In this document: piece after piece, positions 9,810-19,550 of the stretch
How positions within the stretch are numbered: position 1 is the stretch's first letter
Layout of the letters: each line of letters opens with the position of its first letter
Origin: Nemophila menziesii
Taxonomy: Eukaryota > Streptophyta > Magnoliopsida > Boraginales > Hydrophyllaceae
Direction of reading: 5' to 3'
Length of the DNA: 64,000 nt
Assembly: GCA_029959085.1 (NCBI GenBank)
Contig: JARWIR010000018.1
Coordinates: forward strand, 16,553,001 to 16,617,000
The notes under the pieces: model-generated
The model's database searches: none
What the model was told of the DNA's origin: nothing
What the model saw: the letters and a program-made list of their open reading frames with translations, nothing else
Translations under genes and position numbers: made by a program

Positions 9810-12218
9810 ACTTTTCAAAACTTTAGAAAAAATTATACGAAATCCATTTGACCCCAGAGCTTTTGGTGTTAGAAAACAATATACCATTTACTTAACTTCA
9901 TCTGTTATAGACATTTGACTTAACATATGATTTAATTTTTGAGTAATTTTACAATCAATAAGATCTTTTACCTTCAAATAATTTGTACTTGTATCTTCCT
10001 TAAAAAGATTTGAATAGAATGACATGCATATGTTTTTGAATTTTTCCTGGTACTCATGCGAAATGTCATGTGTATCTTTAACTCTAGTTATTTTGTTGTA
10101 ATATGATCACTGAATAGTAGCTATATAAAAGACTTGGTATTTCAATCTCCCTTTTCTAACTAATGGCATCTAATTTGATTTGCCTAATATTGTTCTTCTG
10201 TTGCAAGATCTCATCTAATCTTTTAGTTGATATTTTGTATCTCGGATTCTATAGATACCGAAACATTTTAAATTTGTAGAATTTTTCGCTTGTATTCTTT
10301 AATAAGTGTGATATTACACAAAACTGTTCATTTACTCTAACTTGATAAATATCTATTTATTACTTGTTTTTTGTGAAAAAAGCTTTATAACTATTCTTCT
10401 TGCACTAGTTCTCCGTATGCAGTTGTATTGCTCCAATGAAGTTCGAATATTTTTACCTTGAATTATTCAAATATTTTTTTAAAAAAAATTTAAAATTTGA
10501 CTCAGTCGTCGATGGAACCACAACAATCGTATCTGAAAAACTTTCAAACCAATTTGAACAAACAAGAACTATGTCCAATTTTTATTTTAAAGGTTCATTA
10601 TGTTTTCTTGTGATTAGTCCAAGTAAGATATCATCCTTTTGTAAGTAAAACGACAATTTAGTTGTTCGATATATATTTATTATATCAGGTAACATTGTTT
10701 GATCGTTCTTAGTGTTTCTGGAAATACTATCAGGAACTTTAGTACTTAACTTTGTTCAAGATATTTAATAGTTGTACTATACTTGGATACTAATGCTTTA
10801 AACACATTCCGTGTCAAGACCTTTACATCCTATACAAGTAGACTAGTTTTCCAATTTGATCAAGTTGGGAGACTAACTTCTAACTCTCAGAGTTATCCTT
10901 TTAGATTATGTCTCGACATACCATCTCAATATAAATGGCATCACTCAAAATCCTATCATGGCACTATATTTTTCTTCATACATATCTTCTAGACAACTCA
11001 GTTTACCCCTCAAACCTCAATCTTATACTGCATTACCCAACTTTTTCCTTTCTTTAAACCATTCTTCTTAAATTTATTTTATATCTTTCTGCATGGATTC
11101 GATTTGATAAAAGGAAAATGAAAACCATGAAACTTAACTAGTTATAGAATACGCATTAAATTGTACCATATAATATTGGCATTCTCTTAATAAGGAGCAT
11201 TCTAAATCAATCTAGAGAAGAAATATTAATTCTTGGCCTTTCTTCATGTGAATTTCCATTAGTAACGATCTCATATGGATAAGGTTTTTCACTTTCATCT
11301 GGATGCATGGATCGATGGTATTTTGATAGATCTTTCGTGACATAGACTCATCCCTCAAATCTGAATGATTCCATTGGTAACCTACATGAATCGATTTAAG
11401 CTTTCCCATATTGCTAAGTTCCACTTATTTAATTGTATACCCATTATTCTCTTTGGACACAATAAAACTTTGGACACACCTTGTGACCTTTATACACCTC
11501 ATTCTCCATAATTTCTCTTCCTTTGTCATATAGTAACCATGCAAATCTAGCCTCGTGAATTATCTTAAATTTGTAGACATTGTCCTAGTTTCTTTTCTAC
11601 CATGCATGACAACCTTCCTGAGATCTTGTACCACCTTTCTCACCACCAATAAAAAGAAGTGTTTAAAATTTCTAACATCACCACACGTCCCAATCTTACT
11701 TTATCATTTGTAAGTTATCATCATCTTTTTTCTAACTGAAATTTTTAATAGGGGAACTAAAACCGACAACTAAATTTTTATGAATAGAATATATATAATA
11801 TGTTCTTTTAAGAGTTGGGGGATATGGCCACATGGTAAGAATGTGGCTCTACTACTGAACTAGATCCACATTCATCGTGGGAAATATATTTTTAAATGAT
11901 TTATACTATCGTATGTATGACATGACGTCCTGATTTATCTCTCTAGAGTTGTGTTCATTCCCATTCTCTCTTATATCTCCTCTTTCCTTCTTAGTCTTTT
12001 TGTGATTATGGAGGTTTCTAAATTTAAACTAATTAATGTAAAAAATTATTATATTCTTATAATTCTCTCTCATTCACCTCCTAATAAGTTCTTTTTATAT
12101 CAAAAAAGAATTAGTAAAGTGTGTAGGTAGAAATTATGCTTTGGAATTAAAGTGTTCATTGTAATGCTCTCTTTCTCTTAGTCGAAGTGTTGAAGATAAC
12201 TTGTTGATTTTGAGAATT
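9810..12218 (-). mobile_element. L1-type LINE relic, 5' part: upstream region, endonuclease, start of RT (unit 1)
   Basis: On the minus strand, about 10640-10430 reads in pieces as LTWTN, then SNWFERFSDTIVVVPSTTES, matching the end of the L1 endonuclease domain ('TWSN...LDR.L.n..W...f...v....SDH'). About 10120-9810 reads DTHDISHEYQEKF, then SFYSNLFKEDTSTNYLK and a TPKALGSNGF segment, matching the region entering reverse transcriptase ('F-ylF.....APGPDGF'). Further upstream (11212-11720) are unassigned, perhaps ORF1-derived, fragments. Many stops make it dead. The LTR relic separates it from the ORF2 C-terminal part. Confidence 0.7.
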
Positions 12219-14440
12219 TTGACTAGTTTTGGAACTTCAGTTAATTTTTGGTTGATTTCTTTGTTTATGGTACCAAAGAGTCGTGAGTTCTCATCGTTAT
12301 GATTTTACCTATCGCGGGAACTTATTGCCGGTTAAACCGATGTCTTTATCTATCGATGGTGGGGTTGTGGTGAATTATTTATGGTTAGTTATTTGTGAGA
12401 GAAGTTAGATATGTAAGGTATAGATTAAGAAAAAAGACTGAAAAAAATATATGTAAGGTATATTCTAGACAAAAAATTAATGTTATTACAATTTTGAGAT
12501 ACACGAGGAGTAAGGAGAACGAATATATGAGTATTCAGGAATCTCTCTTTGAAATCTTTGTTGATGAAGGACTTTCTTGAGGAATTCTTTTAAGCCTAAA
12601 AGTCAGAACCCTCATAAGAGGCTTGAGGGTCCTAATACCTTTTTTATTCAAATTTTATATGTATATTTCTGTTATAAATAGTATTAAGGGATGTGTGTTC
12701 AATGCTAGACTGAGTTTTTCTTGTTGTGTTATGTCTTCCTTGATTATGATGTTCAATAATACAAATTGTTCATCTATATAAGTTTTTGGGAATTTTATGG
12801 ACTTTTTTAAGATTCTTATCCCAAAATATAGGATCTCTACAATACTTATAGATTATTAGAAATTTGTTTGTGATATCCTTCACACATAAACGATCTTTCT
12901 TAAATTGATTGTTATAATGATCCATGTGGAATACACATAGAAGGTCTCGTATATCTTTTACACAATTTTTTTAGTTGGATGCATATTTTTATCTAAAAAA
13001 ATATTTATTTGGAGGTTTTATGGGATGTCTTATGGGATGTAATAACTTATCTAAATGAGAATTTCGAGGGAACTTTTGTAAACAAGATTTGGTGAATCAT
13101 TCATGAAAGTATAAGGCTATTGAGATGGGGTTTCATGTGGTTCTAGTAGATTATCCTAATTCTAAAGAGGTTGTTAAGAGATTTAGGGTAGTTAACTATT
13201 TTTATTAGATAGTCGAATCGAGATGAAATAACTCCTATTTTTGTAAATCAAGTGGTTTCACTTTCCAATTAAAGAGTAAAGATTATCTATTTATTCCATG
13301 AGTTGGCTTAGTCATTCTATTTGATTAGGTCAGAATTCATGTTAAGGGGTGTGTTTTGTGGTTTTTGTTGGAGTTTACTCCCTGTTTTAGCTTAATTATA
13401 TTATGCTCCATTAAAAACACCATCATACTGGGTTTTGGATTGGTGGGATAGAGGAAGTTTTTTTCGTTTGGAGTAACATATCTCGTAGATTGCGTAGTTT
13501 GGGATGCATTTTTTTGCTTGTTGACTTCGCATTCACAAGACATTGTTTACTCTGTCTATGTTGTTGAGGTTTTAGCCTAGCTACTTGAGCTCTCCAAAGG
13601 CATCTTGGTTTATATAATGATCATATTAGGAGCTAAGGAGTATACGTAGAAGATCTTTCACTAGAAGACAAGACTGGCTTTAATACCATATCATTTGCGG
13701 TTTGGTGATGCTTCATCTTTTGTAATTGATTTTGAGACACACAGACATCATTCAAGGGGGTTTTGAGAGTTAAAGTTGGATACATACCTTTATTTGTCCT
13801 TATTTGACATTATTTGGGAAGTGAGCTTATGGTTTATAAATTATTCTATTTTTCCCTTGACCTAGAATTTATTAAAAATTAATATTGTTAAATTAATATA
13901 TACTTTATTTGTATAAATATTTTGTTTATATGTAATAAAATATTAATCATTTTGTATACTATAGTGGTTCATAATATAATTAATTCAAAAAACTAATATA
14001 AAAAATGTATAGATTAGTTTTCATATAATATAAATATTTAAAAGACAGTAAATTAATTTGATATGGAGATAAGTGTATTTCAGTCAAAAAACATTAAAAC
14101 CCCAAAATTCCTTGAAACCCTTAAATAAAAACTTCACAAACGTCTAGTATACATGAATTACATATGTACTTAAGAATCTCAAGTAACTTGTGGTGTATAG
14201 CTGACCGTTAGGTAGCTAAGTCTAATATTTTATAATTATTCCAATATCAATTATTTAAAAATTAGATAAACTTGAATAAATATTACCTAACAAATAAAAC
14301 CGAGCCAAAACAGGAGGCAGTGCTTTAATCGAACAAAAATCGGTATATCTTATTATCAAATTATTTCATCATCTTATATTTTTATACATAAAAATGAAAC
14401 ACGTAACAATAATATAATAAATGAGATTAATTATACGAAA
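12219..14440. other. Unidentified stretch, possible old LTR material (unit 1)
   Basis: I recognise no gene here. A TATA-like GTTATAAATAG sits near 12671. A 7-bp-stem hairpin (ACCCTCA/TGAGGGT) is at 12607-12629. On the minus strand, TGGTATTAAAGCCA (13675-13688) resembles the TGGTATCAGAGCC primer-binding site of plant LTR elements, but degenerate. The short open frames at 12395-12580 and 13337-13543 are not conserved as frames between units. Confidence 0.4.
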
Positions 14441-15039
14441 GAAAATCCAGACAACATTGAATGAGCTCAATTATCATTTATACAAACCAACAGAATATTA
14501 TACATGAACATATTAAATGTAGCCCATTAAATTTATACCTCGATATCAACTCATGACTTTCCTTTTAAACTATACCACCACCGTAGTCTCTTTATTTTTC
14601 TATTTCAAACTCCACCTTAGTATACAACCAAATTTGAATGGATGCAACGATATAATGTATAACTAGTACTTACCCAAATAATTTTAAATTTATTTTCCTA
14701 TACACATTTTTAATTTGAAATTTGCCATTTTTTGTCCGGAATTACCATGCAAACTTATCTCAATAATAAATTTCAATCATGAAACATGTTGAGTCGTTCC
14801 ATGATTCCTTTTGAACTTAACTAACTTTTATATATAATATACTAGTGTCCATTTGAAGAAAATAAAATAAACATATTGAAAAGGAAGTGATCAATAAATA
14901 AGAAAGCATAGTGATAATTTGTTTAATATAATTAAAGTTATGATTAAAACATATATGGAGATACATGTAATATATAATATTTAATTTATTTATGCGGTGT
15001 TTGGACCCGAAAGGAATAATTTCTTTTCTAAACAATATC

Positions 15040-15500
15040 TTGGGTCATTCACATTTGTGGTATTTTTTTTATTAAAGAGGGATTCTTTAGTAAAGGAAAT
15101 GATGGAAAAAATTAATAAGGGAATAGGCAGTAGATTATTTAATCTTGTTTCTATTAAACAATAGGAGAAGAAGCGATTTTATTGAAAGATTATACGTATT
15201 TAGTGTTGCATTAGAAGAATAATGAGATCAAGAGATTATTTGTATAACTAAATCACTCATATACCCCTAGTGAAATATTTTATAAATAAAGAGTAAGATT
15301 AATTTAGATATTAAACCAATAAAAGAACCCATACTTTCAAATGCCACCAAATCGTATGGATTGAATATATTAGAACATAATGTATTCCAATAATACCTTA
15401 CATATCATTCCACTATGATCCCTTGTAAACCAAACAAATGAATGTATTTCTTGAATCTTTTTGTCTAATCCTCTCCCTCTTAATCCGTCAATCCAAATAT
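15040..15500. mobile_element. Probable MITE-like insertion in the decayed peptide paralogue (unit 1)
   Basis: Compared with the intact gene, about 460 bp intervenes between the decayed coding end (near 15505) and the matching 3' flank (near 15030). It contains GGGATTCTTTAG, AAGGGAATAGG and, on the minus strand, TTTGGTTTACAAGGGATCA, which recall PIF/Harbinger-type (Tourist-like) termini. I could not define clean inverted repeats. The same insertion is in units 2-5 (near 26335, 37150, 47830 and 58580). Confidence 0.3.
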
Positions 15501-15504
15501 ACCT

Positions 15505-15749
15505 AAAGGAAACATGTGCCTGCAACCGACAAGTTGTTGGTGGTGATAGTGGTTGAAAGTTGTGAACTCTTTGAAGATAGTGGCACATAACGGAACCAAG
15601 AGGTTCATGACCAGAAATTTGGTAATGATGATTACCCTTCAATTATTATAGTGCAATGATCTTGGATCGTATAATCTTATATATGATGATGTTATGATGA
15701 AAAAAAGAAAAAAAAATAAGATTGCTGAAGAGAAGGAACTCTTCTTTGT
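15505..15749 (-). pseudogene. Decayed paralogue of the secreted peptide gene (unit 1)
   Basis: The minus strand reads KKSSFSSAILFFF where the intact gene has KKSSLSSTTLFVF, but its initiator codon is now ACA (15747-15749) and a stop follows the signal region. After frame disruption the C-terminal half is readable as EPLGSVMCHYLQRV, then SPPTTC, aligning with KPPTTITCNSVQLV, then PPPPPP in the intact gene. A 90-codon frame (15370-15642) covers that half and runs on into inserted sequence. It is a relic rather than an independent gene. Confidence 0.7.
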
Positions 15750-16306
15750 GATTGCTCAGTAAAATGAATAACTCATTTTTCATTTACACGAAACTAATAA
15801 GAAATATGCATAACCATATTAAATGTAGCCATTGAAAATTATATGTCAAAATATTTACGATACTCATGATTTTACCTTGATACTTCACAACCAACATAGT
15901 CTATAAGCATATTTGAATGGAGGCTAATGATTCACTAGCTAAATTTTAAACAAACCATACCCATAATTTTTCCTATACGAATTTCAAATTAGAAAAGTAA
16001 ACATATAAGCATATAACTAGATATTTGTGTCGTGAACTACTATCTCATATAGATCTCAACAATCCAAATCAAGCGGATTGAAGAGTTCATGCGATTATTT
16101 TTTAACTTAATTCATTATAATATATAATATACATGTATCCATTTCAAAGTATTAAAACAAGACAATGGAAAGAAAGTAACAAAGAAATAGGAAGTGTGGT
16201 TAAATTATCCGTTTATTATTAAAGATATTATTAAGAACATATATAGAAATATATGTAACATATTACATAATTATTTAATTATGAAGAGGATTGGGCCCAT
16301 AAGGGA

Positions 16307-16594
16307 TTAATCTTTTCCATATACCATATCAACAAAAGAAGGTGGTGTCCGCTTCGGTGGAGGTGGTGGGGGTGGGTGACAGTTGGGAACTAATTGAACA
16401 GAGTTGCACGTAATGGTTGTTGGAGGCTTGGAATTAGCTAGTTGGTTGTGGTTATCAACCTTTACCTTACCGCCATTGTCATCGTCGTCATCGCCATCAG
16501 ACAATATTCTTGGATCGGGAATTCTTGTGCATGATGATACTATGAATAAGAGAAAAACAAACAATGTTGTTGAAGAGATGGAGCTCTTCTTCAT
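16307..16594 (-). CDS. Small secreted Asp/Pro-rich peptide precursor, copy 1
   Basis: The protein is 95 residues. Residues 1-21 form a signal peptide (two Lys, a Ser/Thr stretch, hydrophobic core LFVFLLFIV, then SS), so it should enter the secretory pathway. The remainder has Cys at 22, 63 and 72, an acidic run GDDDDDN (34-40), a KVKVDNHNQ segment, seven Pro (74-80), Lys-Arg (81-82) and a 13-residue tail TPPSFVDMVYGKD. The layout (signal, variable acidic middle, dibasic site, short tail) is like plant signalling-peptide precursors, but no known family motif is matched. A TATA box lies about 115 bp upstream of the ATG and a pyrimidine-rich leader lies between, so this reads as a complete single-exon gene. 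It has Ile at residue 6 where the other copies have Leu. Confidence 0.75.
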   Translation of the reverse strand: MKKSSISSTTLFVFLLFIVSSCTRIPDPRILSDGDDDDDNGGKVKVDNHNQLANSKPPTTITCNSVQLVPNCHPPPPPPPKRTPPSFVDMVYGKD

Positions 16595-16704
16595 GGTGTT
16601 TTTTTAGTAGGAGATGGAAATTAACTTATATTATGAGGATGAGATGAGATGAGGAGTGTTAAAGTAAAATGTTGATTGATTGATAAAATGTATTCATCGA
16701 GTGG

Positions 16705-16720
16705 ACACTATATATAGTGT
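16705..16720 (-). promoter_or_regulatory. TATA box within a 16-bp palindrome, copy 1 promoter
   Basis: ACACTATATATAGTGT is a perfect palindrome whose centre is a strong TATA box. It lies about 115 bp upstream of the ATG, leaving room for a leader of about 80 nt. On the gene strand the leader holds a CTCATCTCATCTCATCCTC-type pyrimidine patch. Confidence 0.7.
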
Positions 16721-16850
16721 TGATTATGAATATAACCATGTAATAAATTCTTATGGTTAAATTACCATCATAAATAAAGTCAAATGCTCATTAAAAATAT
16801 TAGGTGAAGGGTTATGTACATTGAGTAAATATTCATTAAGACTAATTATT

Positions 16851-17029
16851 GAGTAATGATATTTGTCACCCCTTTTTAGTTCACCCTTATATCACCTCCT
16901 ATGTGGAGGTTTTAAACACCACTCAGATTATTTTTCTTTAATAATTACATTTTTCTCTCTCCTTTTTTTAATGACACATAAGGGGTGATACAAGGGTGAA
17001 TCAAAGAAGGGTGACAAATATAATTACTC
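16851..17029. mobile_element. MITE with about 47-bp terminal inverted repeats (unit 1, first copy)
   Basis: The left end GAGTAATGATATTTGTCACC and the right end, whose complement is GAGTAATTATATTTGTCACC, form inverted repeats that run on through TTCACCCTT and ATCACC. The element is 179 bp and noncoding. Flanks CTAATTATT and, after the neighbouring copy, TTTATTATT agree at 7 of 9 bases, a possible Mutator-like target duplication, though this is weak. Confidence 0.75.
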
Positions 17030-17034
17030 TTTAT

Positions 17035-17212
17035 GAGTAATGATATTTGTCACCCCTTTTTGGTTCACCCTTATATCACCTCCTATGTGGAGGTTTTAAA
17101 CACCACTCAGATTAATTTCTTTAATAATTACATTTTTCTCTCTCCTTTTTTTAATGACACATAAGGGGTGATACAAGGGTGAATCAAAAAAGGGTGACAA
17201 ATATAATTACTC
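17035..17212. mobile_element. MITE, second tandem copy (unit 1 only)
   Basis: A 178-bp near-identical copy lies 5 bp after the first, sharing the TTTAT linker. Other units have one copy here. It arose by tandem duplication or by insertion next to the first copy. Confidence 0.75.
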
Positions 17213-17314
17213 TTTATTATTAAAGCGTTGTTAAATTTTTTATTTTTCTAGCAAATTGAAATTGTGTTAAACGTACATTTTGTTACATAGGTAATATTTA
17301 CAATCAACCTATTT

Positions 17315-17671
17315 TGTTTTAATCTGATATTAGCTGCTTACCTTTATATTTGTTTATGTGTTTTGATTTAATGATTGTTTTTCTTGCTAATGCACGAGTA
17401 TAGGATTACCTTAATAGTAGTTAGATGATCACCTTAGCTGGGTGTCTAATTATTGAAACACCACATAACGTCTAGTGTCGATATTGATCCTGACAACACT
17501 AAGTCTAACTAGATAGTCATTAGTGTATAATTTAATCACTATCACCATGTATGGAAATTGATTGCTTAGGGCCCTAGTGGCGTAGGATAAACCTATTTGA
17601 ACCAGCCTCGTGGTGTGTCTGTAGCCCCCTTAGTCGCTCTCAAGGTCTAAGGTATGAGAATTTAGAATCCT
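17315..17671 (+). mobile_element. Gypsy LTR fragment copied from the left flank
   Basis: 357 bp, collinear without gaps with 4638-4994 in the left flank and differing at 5 positions by my count. It is absent at this place in units 2-5, which instead continue into the 740-bp spacer. Its left junction follows CAATCAACCTATTT and its right junction runs into ACACGTCC, the equivalent of 6528. Confidence 0.9.
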
Positions 17672-17672
17672 A

Positions 17673-18192
17673 ACACGTCCAAATCTTACTTCATCATCTT
17701 GTTTCCAACTGAATTTTTAGTAGGGGAACTAAATCGACAACTAAATTCTTATGAATAGAATATATATAAGATGTTCTGTAAAAAGTTGGGGGATATGGCC
17801 ACATGGTAAGAATGTGGCTATGCTACTGAACTAGATCCATATTAATCATGATAAATTTATTTTTAAGATGAGTTATACTATTGTATGTATGACATGATGT
17901 CATGATTTATCTCTCTACAATTGTGTTCATTATCATTCTCTCTTATTTCTCCTCTTCTCTTCTTTGTTTTTTTTTGTGATTATGGAGGTTTCTATATTTA
18001 AACTAATTAATGTAAAATAATTTTATCTTCTTATAATTCTCTCTCATTCACCTCCTAATAAGTTCTTTTTATATCAAAAAAGAATTAGTAAAGTGTGTAG
18101 GTAGAAATTATGCTTTGGAATTAAAGGGTTCATTGTAATGCTCTCTTTCTCTTAATCGTATTATTGAAGATAACTGGTTGATTTTGAGAATT
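17673..18192 (-). mobile_element. Gene-less LINE stub, second copy
   Basis: It aligns with 6528-7044 and ends at the same chimeric junction (TTTGAGAATT joined to AAAAGGTGG). Relative to the left flank, the 1,533 bp between the LTR fragment and this stub (4995-6527) is missing. Confidence 0.85.
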
Positions 18193-18391
18193 AAAAGGTG
18201 GATTTTGTTGACTTCTAGTACTTGGGTTATTCTATCTCAAGATTGAGCAGTTGTTCTATAATTAGAACTTTAATTGGCCTAGTCTTCACTAATAGATTTT
18301 CCATGAGTTGCATTCTCAAGAACATAAATCATGTGAGCTTTCCACATACTCCAAATTGTTCAAAAAAAAAACAATTAGGTATATAATTTCC

Positions 18392-18956
18392 TCTCCATTT
18401 TAAAGTATGCATACATAACTTTTAGAAGCCACATATTGATGGTCTCAAGGATATTTTCGTCAATTCAAATTTTTAAGATAAATTTATCTAAAACTTCATG
18501 GCTTTTATGCAAGCCACAAACACATGTGATATAGTTTGAACAATATTAGGGTTTTGAGCACAGTAGTAATTATCAATGCATCTTCTTTTATATAATTTCT
18601 CTTCAGATGGTATATCACCCACATCATTTCCAAAATAAATATCTAATCTTAGAAGTAGTTTATGCATGTCATATAACTTTCTAAATAGTAAAATTAGCTA
18701 TTTGTTTGACCAATAACGAAATTGTCATTATTTTTCAACAAGTACATGATATCTCGTCTTTGGTAGTGTAAGTACCAAATGTGAAATAGGGATGAATAAT
18801 GTTATTCTTACTTTGTATGTCGTGAAGGGGTATATAAAAGATTTTTTTTGCATCATTAAGGACAAATATTTCATCTATCTTATATGCGTCCCGTTCACCC
18901 CAAACTGGGTTAATCAGTTCACTTAATGATGTATCGTCTTTTATGATAGAAAAACT
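18392..18956 (-). mobile_element. L1-type LINE relic, ORF2 C-terminal part (unit 2)
   Basis: Homologue of the unit 1 relic. An extra G in the CTTTGGTAGTGTAAG segment near 18762 shifts the minus-strand frame before its conserved end. The zf-RVT-like part is also interrupted by stops. Confidence 0.65.
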
Positions 18957-19550
18957 GAATCAAGATATAATCTTGTGGGTTTATTGGATTTATTTGAGGG
19001 AGTATTCCCTATTATTTGACATATTAAAATTTCTTTTCTAATAGATATATTGTTTCTTTTAGAGGTTTTATTTGTTAAATATGTGTTAAATGTGAAACTT
19101 TTAGATAACCAATATATAAGACCCCGATATGATGCGGGAAAAAAATCAAATCTAACCCCAAGTCACTGCGTAAAAGGATCAAAAAGTCATTCAGAGATCT
19201 AGTATTTTACTGGTAGAACTTTGAAGTCAACTTAAGAGACTCACCATGTGCATTTGGAAAGGATTCTGATAAAATCCTTTACTTTCTAAATAGTATTGAA
19301 AGTCAGGATCGTGACAGAGGTGACGATTTGAATATAGAATTAAGATGAAAAATTAACGTGTATATATAATTTATTTGGTAAGTGTATATTTTATCTATTT
19401 TTTATATTATGCTATATGAGACTTGTTAAAATTCTTGCTTTATTGTCATGCATTATGTGTTCTACTATTTCTGCTTTCTTTAGTGTATTTGACTTAGACC
19501 CTTCAAAACTTCTTTTCTTTTCTTTTCTATTTTTTGGGATGACAAAACCT

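Larger units (their letters stand above)
14440..16330. repeat. Old duplication: two diverged copies of the peptide-gene 3' region (unit 1)
   Basis: 14440-15050 aligns with 15740-16330. Matching landmarks are CATATTAAATGTAGCCCATTA against CATATTAAATGTAGCCATTG, AATTTGAATGGATGC against ATTTGAATGGAGGC, and TATATAATATACTAGTGTCC against TATATAATATACATGTATCC. The left copy follows a decayed gene (15505-15749), the right copy follows the intact one. The divergence far exceeds that between units, so the local duplication predates the array. Equivalents start near 25740, 36550, 47275 and 57970. Confidence 0.75.
7045..18192. repeat. Tandem unit 1 (11.15 kb, atypical right end)
   Basis: Map: LINE 3' relic 7250-7806; unassigned 7807-8385 ending in a T-rich run; LTR relic 8386-9370; hairpin 9396-9468; LINE 5' relic 9810-12218; unidentified 12219-14440; peptide paralogue relic and duplicated flank 14440-16330; peptide gene 16307-16594; two MITEs 16851-17212; gypsy LTR fragment 17315-17671; gene-less stub 17673-18192. 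Unlike units 2-5 it lacks the 740-bp spacer. It also lacks a block of about 50 bp near 8967 that the other units carry. Confidence 0.9.

Noticed and set aside
10436..10648. Plus-strand frames of about 70-80 codons (also 32449-32658 and 53919-54167)
   Set aside because: Antisense to the LINE endonuclease relic. They are not preserved as frames in all units.
12395..12580. 61-codon plus frame in the unidentified stretch
   Set aside because: It is broken or shifted in other units and has no motif. Probably chance.
15370..15642. 90-codon minus-strand frame repeated in every unit
   Set aside because: Its first half aligns with the C-terminal half of the peptide gene and its second half is inserted noncoding sequence. 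I treat it as part of the decayed paralogue.
16477..16495. Iron-regulating IMA-type peptide suggested by the Asp run
   Set aside because: IMA peptides carry the Asp run at a conserved C-terminus and have no signal peptide. Here it is internal and the C-terminus is unrelated.
16404..16607. Plus-strand 67-codon frame (and homologues near 27698, 38520, 49198 and 59949)
   Set aside because: It is the antisense of the peptide gene. The minus strand has the signal peptide, TATA box and leader in the right places, so the plus frame is a shadow.
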